From assembly GCF_015351595.1 (NCBI RefSeq), contig NZ_JADKPT010000003.1, positions 186,001-250,000 on the forward strand: a DNA stretch of 64,000 bases, written 5' to 3'. The position numbers and the translations under genes are program-made. This stretch comes from Flavobacterium sp. LC2016-12. Lineage in GTDB: Bacteria; Bacteroidota; Bacteroidia; Flavobacteriales; Flavobacteriaceae. Under the pieces are notes generated by a model that was not told the origin of the DNA, made no database searches, and was given only the letters and a program-made list of their open reading frames with translations. Within the stretch, counting starts at the first letter, position 1. Each line of letters starts with the position of its first letter. This document shows positions 38,652 to 46,571 of the stretch, one piece after another.

Positions 38652-38776
38652 TTATTCCGTGAGAAAAATAATAAAACACTTCTTCTTACGAAATAAAAAC
38701 ACATACTATAATAAAACAAACAGAACCATAATTGTTATTATGGCTCAGGATATAAATATAAAGTTACTTTTAATTA

Positions 38777-38821
38777 AAATCCGAATATCTGCACTAACCA
38801 ACTCAGCAGATATCCGGATTT
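38777..38821 (-). terminator. Terminator after the GHL10-like lipoprotein gene
   Basis: A 16-bp stem (AAATCCGAATATCTGC / GCAGATATCCGGATTT) with one mismatch and a 13-base loop lies 14 bp past the stop of the leftward gene. It closes the SSS-GH130-CBM9-GHL operon and insulates it from the GH2 operon. Confidence 0.8.
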
Positions 38822-38834
38822 AACAAAAAAACCA

Positions 38835-39917
38835 CTAATTATTTAAACTTGCTTTTGTTTCCTTAATTGTTTTCAGATTGCTTTCCGATAAAGCACCTCC
38901 ATCAAAGAAAGAAACTCCTATTGCACCATTTTCTTTTGCTAGTAAAATGGCTTCCTTTAATTCTTTGTCTGATTTTAATCCTGGAATATAAATTCCGGTA
39001 TTCACTTTCGTTTGTTTGCCTTGTAAATCGGCTACACCTTGTTTGGTAGCGTAACCAACCCAGTCAATTTCTTCATCATAAAAACTATGATAAATCATTG
39101 GATAAACTTCATCAATATCCCACTTATCCCAACGCTGACGCACCATATGATCGGCCATTTCAGGATAAGGAAATACCGCTGCCGTTAGTTTTTTATTGTG
39201 TTTGTGTACAATTTTGTAAGCGTCATTAACCACAGCTTGTATCGCATTTAGTCTGAAGTTTTTCCACTCCATATCGATAGAAGTGTTGTGACTTGTTTTT
39301 GGATTTTTATGATGGATTTTTTCAAATGCTTTTACACATTCATCACAATAACAAAAATCAAACTGAGGTAATTCTACGTCCTGAACCAAATTGTATTTTG
39401 GTAATAAACTGATTGGTAAAAAGATGTCAGGGAAACGAATGTAGTCTAAGTGAACACTTTCAATACCTTCTACTTTTGCCAGTTCTTCCACTAAATGCAA
39501 AACGTGTTCTCTTGATTCTTTTCTGGTTGGACATAACCATTGATAATAATCTACATACGGACGGTTATCAAAACAAGATTTTCCTTCCTTACTTACCTGG
39601 TACCAATCAGGATGTCGTAAAGCGATTGAATCTCCAGGTCTGTTCATAGCCATAATCCAGGCATGAACTTTTAGACCTTCTTTTGCTGCTAAAGGTGCTA
39701 TTCTTGTTAGAAGTTTTGGATCAGTTCCTGTATTAATTAATACTTCGTCAAGTCCTCCCTCTTTGTATTTTTTGAATTCTTTTGTGTAATCCGCGTCAGA
39801 TTTTTTAGCATCTGCCGTCGTCCATACTCCAAATTTAAAAGTGGTTTGTTCTTCTTTTTTAGCACATGAAAAAATACTAAGTGCCAGTAAAAAAAGTAAT
39901 AGTTTTGGTAGTTTCAT
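38835..39917 (-). CDS. GHL10-like TIM-barrel lipoprotein, putative glycoside hydrolase
   Basis: The 360-residue lipoprotein has the lipobox 'LSIFSC' (Cys18) followed by 'AKKEE', so it may be surface exposed. The body reads like a glycosidase-like TIM barrel of the GHL10/DUF187 group: 'EGLKVHAWIMAMN', 'GIESVHLDYIRFPD' and 'VYPMIYHSFY', with Asp of 'HLDYIRFPD' a likely active-site residue. A 'CYCDECVKAF' stretch could bind a metal or form disulphides. It is the last gene of the operon SSS-GH130-CBM9-this one, 6 bp after the CBM9-like gene. The context suggests it makes or trims the small mannosyl-GlcNAc product that GH130 uses, perhaps as an endo-enzyme; no activity can be assigned from sequence. 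Confidence 0.7.
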   Translation of the reverse strand: MKLPKLLLFLLALSIFSCAKKEEQTTFKFGVWTTADAKKSDADYTKEFKKYKEGGLDEVLINTGTDPKLLTRIAPLAAKEGLKVHAWIMAMNRPGDSIALRHPDWYQVSKEGKSCFDNRPYVDYYQWLCPTRKESREHVLHLVEELAKVEGIESVHLDYIRFPDIFLPISLLPKYNLVQDVELPQFDFCYCDECVKAFEKIHHKNPKTSHNTSIDMEWKNFRLNAIQAVVNDAYKIVHKHNKKLTAAVFPYPEMADHMVRQRWDKWDIDEVYPMIYHSFYDEEIDWVGYATKQGVADLQGKQTKVNTGIYIPGLKSDKELKEAILLAKENGAIGVSFFDGGALSESNLKTIKETKASLNN

Positions 39918-39923
39918 AGTGGT

Positions 39924-40991
39924 TTATTTTGATATTATTTTGCCGTCTTCTTCTATAATTAAAGTTTTATTCGAAAATGGACTTTTTACAGCTATATTAA
40001 ATCCGGTTGTATGATTTTCAAGTACTGGTTTTAATACTTTTCCATCAACAGTAATCGGTTTCTTAGTAAGATCTGATAGGGATTTTGCCCAGGTTTTGTT
40101 TTTGCTGTAATATTCTTTCTGTGCGCGGTAAAGTGTGTACAATTCCCATTTGACTTTTTCATCTTGTGGGATTTCAAAACTGTCTTTTCCTTCTTTTGAA
40201 GAAAAATAAACATAACCCCATTTTTCAGGTTCATGCATATTGATTACACCCATTGGCGACCAAACCCAGTTGTACTCCGGAAGAAATTTTCCTTCCGCAT
40301 CTTTCTTGCGTTCGTAACTGCCATTTTTAATATCATGCTGCCAGTTTACCCTGGAAAAATTAACTCTCCAGAATTTATCTACAGGAACATTTTGATCAAA
40401 AAAAGTTGTTTTGTATGATGCCCACGGAATTGCCATTTCTAAAACCCAGCCTTCATCAGTATCATTTGGATTATTTAACGTACCGTTGATTTTTACAGCC
40501 GATTTTAAACCCGGAATATTCCAATCGTTTAGAACAACCTTATCATCTTCTCTGTATGGTTTTGTTAAAAATAGATCCCAAGCTGTATTTAAAGCATTAA
40601 TTTCTAATTCATAATAGTTAAAAGTATCGCTGTCGGGATCTATAAAAACTTCAAAATCATTATTATAAAAAATAATGGTATCCCGTTGTTTTAGATTAGC
40701 CCAAACATGCGGTTCTTCCATTTTTGCCAATATGTAAAAGTTGGTTTCGTCCCAAAGCATTTTTACTTTAGTTGCATATTTTGGTTTTACATCAGTTGAG
40801 ATATCTTCAAAAAGGGCAGTCCATTCTACTTTATTCCAAGAAGCATCATTTTCCTCCCCGTCAATTGCAATTGGAGTTGCAGTTTTAGCAGCTACATACG
40901 TTTTTGGCACAACGGCTTTTTTCGATTGTGAATAACCACTTATCGAAAGCATCCCTAAAGCAACTACTAAACATTTAGATTTTAAACACAT
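39924..40991 (-). CDS. CBM9-like carbohydrate-binding protein
   Basis: The 355-residue exported protein (signal peptide to 'ISGYSQ') has one family-9-like carbohydrate-binding domain (PF06452 type): 'ATPIAIDGEENDASWNKVEWT' is the classic opening, then 'VKMLWDETNFYILAKMEEP' and 'FEVFIDPDSDTFNYYELEIN'. The last 100 residues ('ELYTLYRAQKEYYSKNKTWAKSL') are a separate domain seen with such proteins. No hydrolase motif is seen. It lies 7 bp after GH130 and 6 bp before the GHL10-like gene, so it probably binds the oligosaccharide that the neighbours process. Confidence 0.8.
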   Translation of the reverse strand: MCLKSKCLVVALGMLSISGYSQSKKAVVPKTYVAAKTATPIAIDGEENDASWNKVEWTALFEDISTDVKPKYATKVKMLWDETNFYILAKMEEPHVWANLKQRDTIIFYNNDFEVFIDPDSDTFNYYELEINALNTAWDLFLTKPYREDDKVVLNDWNIPGLKSAVKINGTLNNPNDTDEGWVLEMAIPWASYKTTFFDQNVPVDKFWRVNFSRVNWQHDIKNGSYERKKDAEGKFLPEYNWVWSPMGVINMHEPEKWGYVYFSSKEGKDSFEIPQDEKVKWELYTLYRAQKEYYSKNKTWAKSLSDLTKKPITVDGKVLKPVLENHTTGFNIAVKSPFSNKTLIIEEDGKIISK

Positions 40992-40998
40992 ATTTTTT

Positions 40999-41964
40999 CT
41001 ATAAACTGTTATCTTTTGTAAACTGCACCACTTCGCTTAATTTACCAAATGCGATAGCGACAACTGTATCAGCAGCACCATAATAAACAGCCAATTTATC
41101 TTCTTCGGTATCGTGCAAAGCTGCACAAGGGAATACCACATTTGGTACATCGCCAACCATTTCGTAAAGTTCTGCTGGTCCTAATAAATAAGGCTGTGTT
41201 CTGTATTTTACTTTATCCGGAGAATTAACATCTAAAAGCGCCGATCCCATTGCATAGCGGAAACCGTTGCAGGTGTTAATAACGCCGTGATAAATCATTA
41301 ACCAGCCTTCGTTAGTTAAGATTGGAATAGGTCCAGCTCCTACTTTTGTACATTGCCACGCACTGTCTTCAAAAGGAGTTGGTTTCATTACTAAACGGTG
41401 TTCACCCCAATATTTCATATCCGGGCTGTAGCTAATCCAAATATCTCCAAAAGGCGTATGACCGTTATCACTTGGACGGCTTAACATCGCGTATTTTCCG
41501 TTGATTTTCTGTGGAAACAAAACACCATTTCTGTTGAAAGGCAAAAAGGCATTTTCACATTGAAAAAATTCTTTAAAATCAAAAGTATATCCAATTCCGA
41601 TTGTTGGTCCGTTGTAGCCATTACACCAGGTAATCCAGTAACGATCTTCGATAAAAACAACACGAGGATCGTATTTGTATGCCGATTCGATCATTTCGGT
41701 ATTACCGGACTGCATTACAATTGGCTCATGATTTATGTCCCAATCGATTCCGTTTTTACTGAAACCAGCAAAAATATTCATTTGAACTGCCTTATTATCA
41801 CATCTGAAGACACCCGCAAAGCCATCTCCAAAAGGAACTACTGCACTATTAAAAATACTGTTTGACGATGGTATAGCATATCTGTCAATAATAGGATTTT
41901 CAGAATATCTCCACATTACATCTTTGCTGTTTTCGGGTCTGTCTTGCCAAGGAATAGTACTCAT
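40999..41964 (-). CDS. GH130 beta-mannoside phosphorylase, probably mannosyl-1,4-GlcNAc phosphorylase
   Basis: The 321-residue protein has no signal peptide, so it works in the cytoplasm. It shows the five-bladed propeller start of GH130 ('[20 protein letters not shown]', '[12 protein letters not shown]') and '[16 protein letters not shown]'. Its length and motifs fit the group of enzymes that split Man-beta-1,4-GlcNAc with phosphate into mannose-1-phosphate and GlcNAc, the last step for the N-glycan core. The Na+ symporter upstream would supply the disaccharide. It lies 195 bp after the symporter gene and 7 bp before the CBM9-like gene. A phosphomannomutase and a GlcNAc kinase, needed to use both products, are not in the window. 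Confidence 0.88.
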   Translation of the reverse strand: MSTIPWQDRPENSKDVMWRYSENPIIDRYAIPSSNSIFNSAVVPFGDGFAGVFRCDNKAVQMNIFAGFSKNGIDWDINHEPIVMQSGNTEMIESAYKYDPRVVFIEDRYWITWCNGYNGPTIGIGYTFDFKEFFQCENAFLPFNRNGVLFPQKINGKYAMLSRPSDNGHTPFGDIWISYSPDMKYWGEHRLVMKPTPFEDSAWQCTKVGAGPIPILTNEGWLMIYHGVINTCNGFRYAMGSALLDVNSPDKVKYRTQPYLLGPAELYEMVGDVPNVVFPCAALHDTEEDKLAVYYGAADTVVAIAFGKLSEVVQFTKDNSL

Positions 41965-42104
41965 CTTCTTTATTTTTTGTTGTTTTTTGTTTATTCTCTT
42001 CTTTTAAAAACACATAGAAACATAGATGCTAAAAAAAACATAGCTATGTGTGGGAAACTAGTTTCTTTTTCACAATTGAAGTTCTATGTCCTATGCGTTT
42101 TAAT

Positions 42105-42160
42105 ATTATTCTATTGTCTATTGTCTATTGTCTATTCTCTATTTTCTATTCTCTATTTTC
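42105..42160. repeat. Short CTATTGT/CTATTTT tandem repeat at the end of the symporter gene
   Basis: Three or four CTATTGT units are followed by alternating CTATTCT and CTATTTT units, ending at the symporter stop codon. This is low-complexity DNA between the symporter and GH130 genes. Confidence 0.7.
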
Positions 42161-44037
42161 TAATCCGCTATTTTACGAACCTTATCCAACCAAGTAAATT
42201 TCAAAATGGTTGTTGTCACTAAAAACACAACCAATGCCGCAATAGCCTTTGGATAATCTCTAATAACAAAGTATATCGGAAGCAAAATCATACTCGACTG
42301 CCATACAATTCCGATAACACAATTCAGCATATCTTTCCAGAAATCATTGTTCTTTTCGAAAGTCTGATCTTCTAGTTTTAATGTTTTATAAACCGGACTC
42401 CACCATCCCCAAGGTCTAACATTGGTGTAGAAAGATCGCAAAACATCCATTTCCGTTGGTTTGCTCAGGAAAGTTCCTAAAAGACAACCTAAAATGGAGA
42501 AACCAAATATTACGGGAAATAAGTAAATAGCCTGTACTTCTGACAAATCATATAAAAATGATCCTTCAGTAAAAGTTCCTTTATATTGTCCTAAAACAAA
42601 CTGCAAAGAAGCAACGATTAAGCCGGCAAACATTCCCCAGAAATAGCCCCAGCCGTTAAAGCGCCACCAAATCCATTTTAAGAAATTGGCCGCCACATAA
42701 CCGCCGTACAAGGCGCTGGTAATCCATAACGTTAAGGAATTAATAGAATCTGCAAAAAATCCCATAAAGACACCCAAACCTACAACCACGAAAGAAGAGA
42801 TTTGGCTTACTTTAATATAGTGTGCGTTTGTAGCAACCGGTTTGAAGTATTTTTTATAAATATCATTTACAATATAAGCTGGTCCTGCATTTACAAAGGC
42901 TGAGAATCCAGACATAAATGCCGCCAATAAACCGGCAAGTAAAAGTCCTTTTATTCCAACAGGCAGATATAAATTAACCACTTTTGGCATTAATAATTCT
43001 AAATCAGCTCCAGTTAAACCTGTATTTGCATTTAATTCTGGCGCCAGGTTTATCAAAGCGATAACCACAATTCCGGTGATTAATAAGTATCTTGGAATGA
43101 ACAAAATTAAGTTTGTGAAACCACTCATATATGCCGCTTCTTTTACCGATTTTGTAGACAGAATTCTTTGTAAGTCATAACTTGGCGTAGGTCCCGCAAC
43201 ACTGGCGAAAAATCCTTTGAATAATGTCATTCCGATAAAAGCGCCAAACATTTTATAACCTTCAGAATCAATTAAATTATTGAAAGTCTGAAACTTTTCG
43301 CTCCACTGGGTTTCAAACTGCCATCCAAAGAAAACGTTTTTCCATTCTTCGCTAATTACAGAGTTAATCTGAATATCAGTATAATTTACAAAAGCATAAC
43401 CTGCGATCAAAACACTGGCAATAATCATAATTAAATATTGTACCACTTCTGTCGCAACAACAGAAAACATACCTCCTTTAACGGTATAAATTGTAGTTAA
43501 GAATATGATTATTAAGGCATAAGAACGCTCTGATGTCAATAGAATTAAATCGCCATATTGAAGCGTTAAATCCCAAGGAAGAATAATGGTGATAAATTTA
43601 CCAATTCCTTCAAAGAAGTAAGCAATAAAACCAATGGTAGAAATGATAGCAAAAATAGCCACAATAATATGAGATGCTTTTCCGGCTCTGTCGTTTCCAA
43701 AACGGGTTAAAATCCATTCAGAACCTGTCATTACCTTTGATCTTCTGATCCAGACTGCGAGAAACATCATCACAAAAATCTGATTCCAAATAGGCCAAAG
43801 CCACATAAACATGAAACTTTTTACGCCATATAAAAACAGAACGCCAATCATCCAGGAAGTTCCTGAAACATCAAACATTCCTGATCCGTTACTTAATCCT
43901 AAAAAATACCATTTGATTGTTTTTCCGCCAAGGAAGTAATCATCTAATCCCTTTGATGCTTTTCTTGAAATCCAAATTCCTATTCCTACTGAAAGCAGAA
44001 TGTAGGCTACGATGATCGATACGTCAATGATATCCAT
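42160..44037 (-). CDS. Sodium:solute symporter (SSS family) for an N-glycan-derived sugar
   Basis: The 625-residue inner-membrane protein has about 14 hydrophobic segments beginning 'IIDVSIIVAYILLSVGIGIWI', and the SSS motifs 'GGKTIKWYFLGLSNGSGMFD' and 'GLLLAGLLAAFMSGFSAFVN'. It should move a sugar with Na+ into the cytoplasm. As first gene of the operon with GH130, the likely cargo is mannosyl-GlcNAc or a related small oligosaccharide. It starts 186 bp from the palindrome at 44223-44234. No fucose permease is seen in the window, so this is the only inner-membrane sugar carrier here. Confidence 0.88.
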   Translation of the reverse strand: MDIIDVSIIVAYILLSVGIGIWISRKASKGLDDYFLGGKTIKWYFLGLSNGSGMFDVSGTSWMIGVLFLYGVKSFMFMWLWPIWNQIFVMMFLAVWIRRSKVMTGSEWILTRFGNDRAGKASHIIVAIFAIISTIGFIAYFFEGIGKFITIILPWDLTLQYGDLILLTSERSYALIIIFLTTIYTVKGGMFSVVATEVVQYLIMIIASVLIAGYAFVNYTDIQINSVISEEWKNVFFGWQFETQWSEKFQTFNNLIDSEGYKMFGAFIGMTLFKGFFASVAGPTPSYDLQRILSTKSVKEAAYMSGFTNLILFIPRYLLITGIVVIALINLAPELNANTGLTGADLELLMPKVVNLYLPVGIKGLLLAGLLAAFMSGFSAFVNAGPAYIVNDIYKKYFKPVATNAHYIKVSQISSFVVVGLGVFMGFFADSINSLTLWITSALYGGYVAANFLKWIWWRFNGWGYFWGMFAGLIVASLQFVLGQYKGTFTEGSFLYDLSEVQAIYLFPVIFGFSILGCLLGTFLSKPTEMDVLRSFYTNVRPWGWWSPVYKTLKLEDQTFEKNNDFWKDMLNCVIGIVWQSSMILLPIYFVIRDYPKAIAALVVFLVTTTILKFTWLDKVRKIAD

Positions 44038-44466
44038 TAATTTTATTATTTATTTGTTGGTTAGTTAATTTTATTGTTGGTTCAGACTTTTATCTGATTG
44101 GTTATTTTTTTTGCAAATCTTTGGGATAAACTAAAATCTAGATTGATTTTAGAAACCTCAGGAAAAACTTGTTGATGATGCGATATTGCTTCTTCGTTAA
44201 CATAATACAATTATTTTTTATATAAATCGATTTAGTGAAGAAAACGGAGTTTAAAAAAAACTTACCTACTTTTATTTTTGTACACTTTTATTTCACAACT
44301 TGCAATCAGAATTGGCAGTAAAATAAAAGACAGATTTCTTCAGATATAAACAATCTTAATTTAACTCTAAATCTAAACAAATTTTGATTTTCAGTAAAAC
44401 TATTTTAGACGGACGACATATAAACGAAGATAAACATCAAAAAAAGTCACAAAAAACACTCATATT
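44038..44466. other. 429-bp divergent gap between the symporter and LytS kinase genes
   Basis: The gap holds the locus palindrome at 44223-44234, a plus-strand -7-like TATTTTTG at 44273-44280, and a 180-bp stretch next to the kinase start that is repeated with little change at about 17717-17896. No gene is supported. Confidence 0.65.
44222..44236. promoter_or_regulatory. Candidate operator, locus palindrome between symporter and kinase genes
   Basis: ATAAATCGATTTAGT contains the same perfect TAAATCGATTTA palindrome (44223-44234) found upstream of the PNGase and esterase genes. It could act on the symporter operon, the kinase gene, or both. Confidence 0.55.
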
Positions 44467-45525
44467 ATGAATTTCAGTTCTGACAAACTTTATAGGATAC
44501 CATTGCGTTATCACGTTCTTTTTTGGCTTACTTACTTTCTATTTAATACTTTTAGATGGGGAAGCTATTTCAATGATTACTTGTATTCCTTAAAAACAAA
44601 TTTGCTGGGTTTTCCAATTCACATGACTTTATGTTATTTGAATATCTTGATTTTTATGCCCTATCTTATTTATAGAAAGAAATACATTTTGTATGTAATT
44701 GCGATTTTATCCTCCATTTTTTTAATGGTAATTCTAAAATTCAATCTTACTTACTTTTTAATAGCACATAATGTTTGGCCTGAAGGACCTGAAGTTATAA
44801 CGAAACTGACACTCAATTACACGATTGAGATGATGATGGGAGAATTGTATGTAATGACTTTTGTGACAGCAATTAAAATAACTTTCGACTTTTTGAAAGA
44901 ACAAAAAAGAGTTACAGATCTTGAAAAATCACAATTAGAAACTGAATTGCTTTTTTTGAAATCGCAAATTTCTCCGCACTTCTTCTTTAATACGTTGAAT
45001 AACATTTATTCGCTATCTGTAGAAAAATCAAACAAAACACCAAAAGTGGTCATAAAGCTTTCCGAATTAATGCGTTATATGCTATATGACACCAAAAGCA
45101 AAAGACAAACTTTAGAAAACGAAATACTCTGCATCCAAAATTATCTGGATCTCGAAAGAATTAGAAATGATGATCGATTAGAAGTAAATATGTCCATTTC
45201 AGGTGATATTCATGATAAAGAAATTGCTCCAATTATATTATTGACCTTTATTGAAAACTCCTTTAAACATGGTGTAAACAGAAATACCGGGAAAGTTGTT
45301 ATTAATATTAACTTTAAAGTAAAAGATGATTTTCTGTATTTTACAATTTCGAATCCAATGCCAGAAATTACACAGCATACAGACAATTTTAACCAGTCAA
45401 GTGGTATAGGAATTGAAAATGTCAAAAAAAGACTGGAATTAGGTTATAATAAAAAGGAGTACAAACTTTCTTTTAAAAATAAAAAGAATATTTTTGTCGT
45501 AAAGCTAAAAATAAAAGTCGCTTAA
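44467..45525 (+). CDS. LytS/YehU-type sensor histidine kinase
   Basis: The 352-residue membrane kinase has four N-terminal membrane segments (about 15-30, 45-65, 72-95, 115-140), a short coiled coil ('KRVTDLEKSQLETELLFLK') and a His_kinase domain (PF06580). The phosphorylated His is His171 in 'ISPHFFFNTLNN'; the ATP-binding parts are 'FIENSFKHGV' and 'GIGIENVKKRLEL'. It has no periplasmic ligand domain, so the membrane part must sense the signal. Its response regulator follows after 65 bp. A decayed partial copy of this gene lies at about 17670-18088. It may control part of the locus, but a link to sugars is only positional. Confidence 0.9.
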   Translation: MNFSSDKLYRIPLRYHVLFWLTYFLFNTFRWGSYFNDYLYSLKTNLLGFPIHMTLCYLNILIFMPYLIYRKKYILYVIAILSSIFLMVILKFNLTYFLIAHNVWPEGPEVITKLTLNYTIEMMMGELYVMTFVTAIKITFDFLKEQKRVTDLEKSQLETELLFLKSQISPHFFFNTLNNIYSLSVEKSNKTPKVVIKLSELMRYMLYDTKSKRQTLENEILCIQNYLDLERIRNDDRLEVNMSISGDIHDKEIAPIILLTFIENSFKHGVNRNTGKVVININFKVKDDFLYFTISNPMPEITQHTDNFNQSSGIGIENVKKRLELGYNKKEYKLSFKNKKNIFVVKLKIKVA

Positions 45526-45590
45526 AAAAACGGCTTCGTTAAAAAAAATACCACCAAAATTATTTCGCTCAAAAAATAATATTTATAAAG

Positions 45591-46304
45591 ATGAAAATAA
45601 ATTGTTTAATCATAGATGATGAACCATTGGCAATTAATGTCATTAAAAATTATTTAGAGCCAATCGAAAATTTTGAGGTAATAAACACTTTTAGTAATCC
45701 AATAGAAGGTTTAAACTTTTTGAAAAACAATAATGTTGATGTCATTTTTTTAGACATTAACATGCCGGTTCTTGATGGCATCAATTTTATAAAAAGTCTT
45801 GAAAATCCTCCTTTGCTTATCATTACAAGCGCTTATAGCCAATTTGCAATCGAAACTTACGAACTAGATGTATTGGATTACCTGGTAAAACCAATCGAAT
45901 TTCCAAGGTTAATGAAAGCTTTAAATAAAGCAAGTAAAAGACTTGAAAATAAAAACAATACTCCACAAGAAAGTGGTCCGGAAAGTCCTTTTATTTTTGT
46001 GAAGATCGACAAGAAAAGAATGAAGAAGATTTTCTTTAATGAAATTCTGGTTATAGAAAGTTTGAAAGATTATTTGAAAATAAATACGCTTACAGGCAAA
46101 TACATCATTCATAGTACCTTACAAGATTTTACCGATTTGCTTCCTGAAAGAAACTTTTTAAGAATACACAGATCTTACACCATCGCCATTGACAAAATCG
46201 ACGCTGTTGAAGGAAACAGCATTGAAATTGAAGGTCTTAGATACGTAATTGGCAGATCGTACATGGAGCATGTTAAACAAAGAATTTTGAATTCTTCGAT
46301 TTAG
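45591..46304 (+). CDS. LytTR-family response regulator
   Basis: The 237-residue protein has a receiver domain (about 1-120, acidic 'DDEP', phospho-acceptor Asp55 in 'VIFLDINMP', Lys in 'DYLVKPIEF') and a C-terminal LytTR DNA-binding domain ('FLRIHRSYTIAIDKIDAVEG' region). It is the partner of the kinase 65 bp upstream. Its targets are not seen directly; LytTR proteins usually bind pairs of short direct repeats upstream of promoters. Confidence 0.92.
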   Translation: MKINCLIIDDEPLAINVIKNYLEPIENFEVINTFSNPIEGLNFLKNNNVDVIFLDINMPVLDGINFIKSLENPPLLIITSAYSQFAIETYELDVLDYLVKPIEFPRLMKALNKASKRLENKNNTPQESGPESPFIFVKIDKKRMKKIFFNEILVIESLKDYLKINTLTGKYIIHSTLQDFTDLLPERNFLRIHRSYTIAIDKIDAVEGNSIEIEGLRYVIGRSYMEHVKQRILNSSI

Positions 46305-46317
46305 AAAATACACACCG

Positions 46318-46443
46318 TTTTTCGCTCAGTTTGTCATCCTGAGGAACGGAGGATCATACTAGCAGATCGACAAAGATTGGTGATTTTAGAAGCGGAATTT
46401 CTTGTGTGGTCCTTCGTTCCTCAGGATGACAAGATTGCGCAAA
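46318..46443. repeat. Inverted-repeat element with TTGTCATCCTGAGGAACG arms
   Basis: The left arm 46331-46353 and right arm 46410-46432 are complementary over 23 bases with one mismatch, and looser pairing continues outwards. The loop of about 56 bases is unrelated to any gene. The arm sequence is of a kind I recall as dispersed in many Bacteroidota genomes. It lies between the LytTR and NagB genes, which are convergent here, and may be a non-autonomous mobile element or a structured 3' end. Confidence 0.75.
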
Positions 46444-46481
46444 ACTTCTACCATTTCACATATAACATTTCACATACAAAA

Positions 46482-46510
46482 AAAATGCAGCCTTACCAGG
46501 GCTGCATTTT
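46482..46510. terminator. Terminator between the convergent LytTR and NagB genes
   Basis: An 11-bp stem (AAAATGCAGCC / GGCTGCATTTT) with a 7-base loop has A-run and T-run flanks that would work both ways. It lies about 60 bp past the NagB stop. Confidence 0.8.
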
Positions 46511-46571
46511 CAAAGTTGGTAACTAACCAAAATAAACTACATGAAAATAGCTTATTATATTTTAAATCACT

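Noticed and set aside
38835..39917. Assignment as a GH163 endo-beta-GlcNAcase
   Set aside because: That family is larger and has a GH20-like N-domain; this 360-residue protein shows GHL10-type barrel motifs only.
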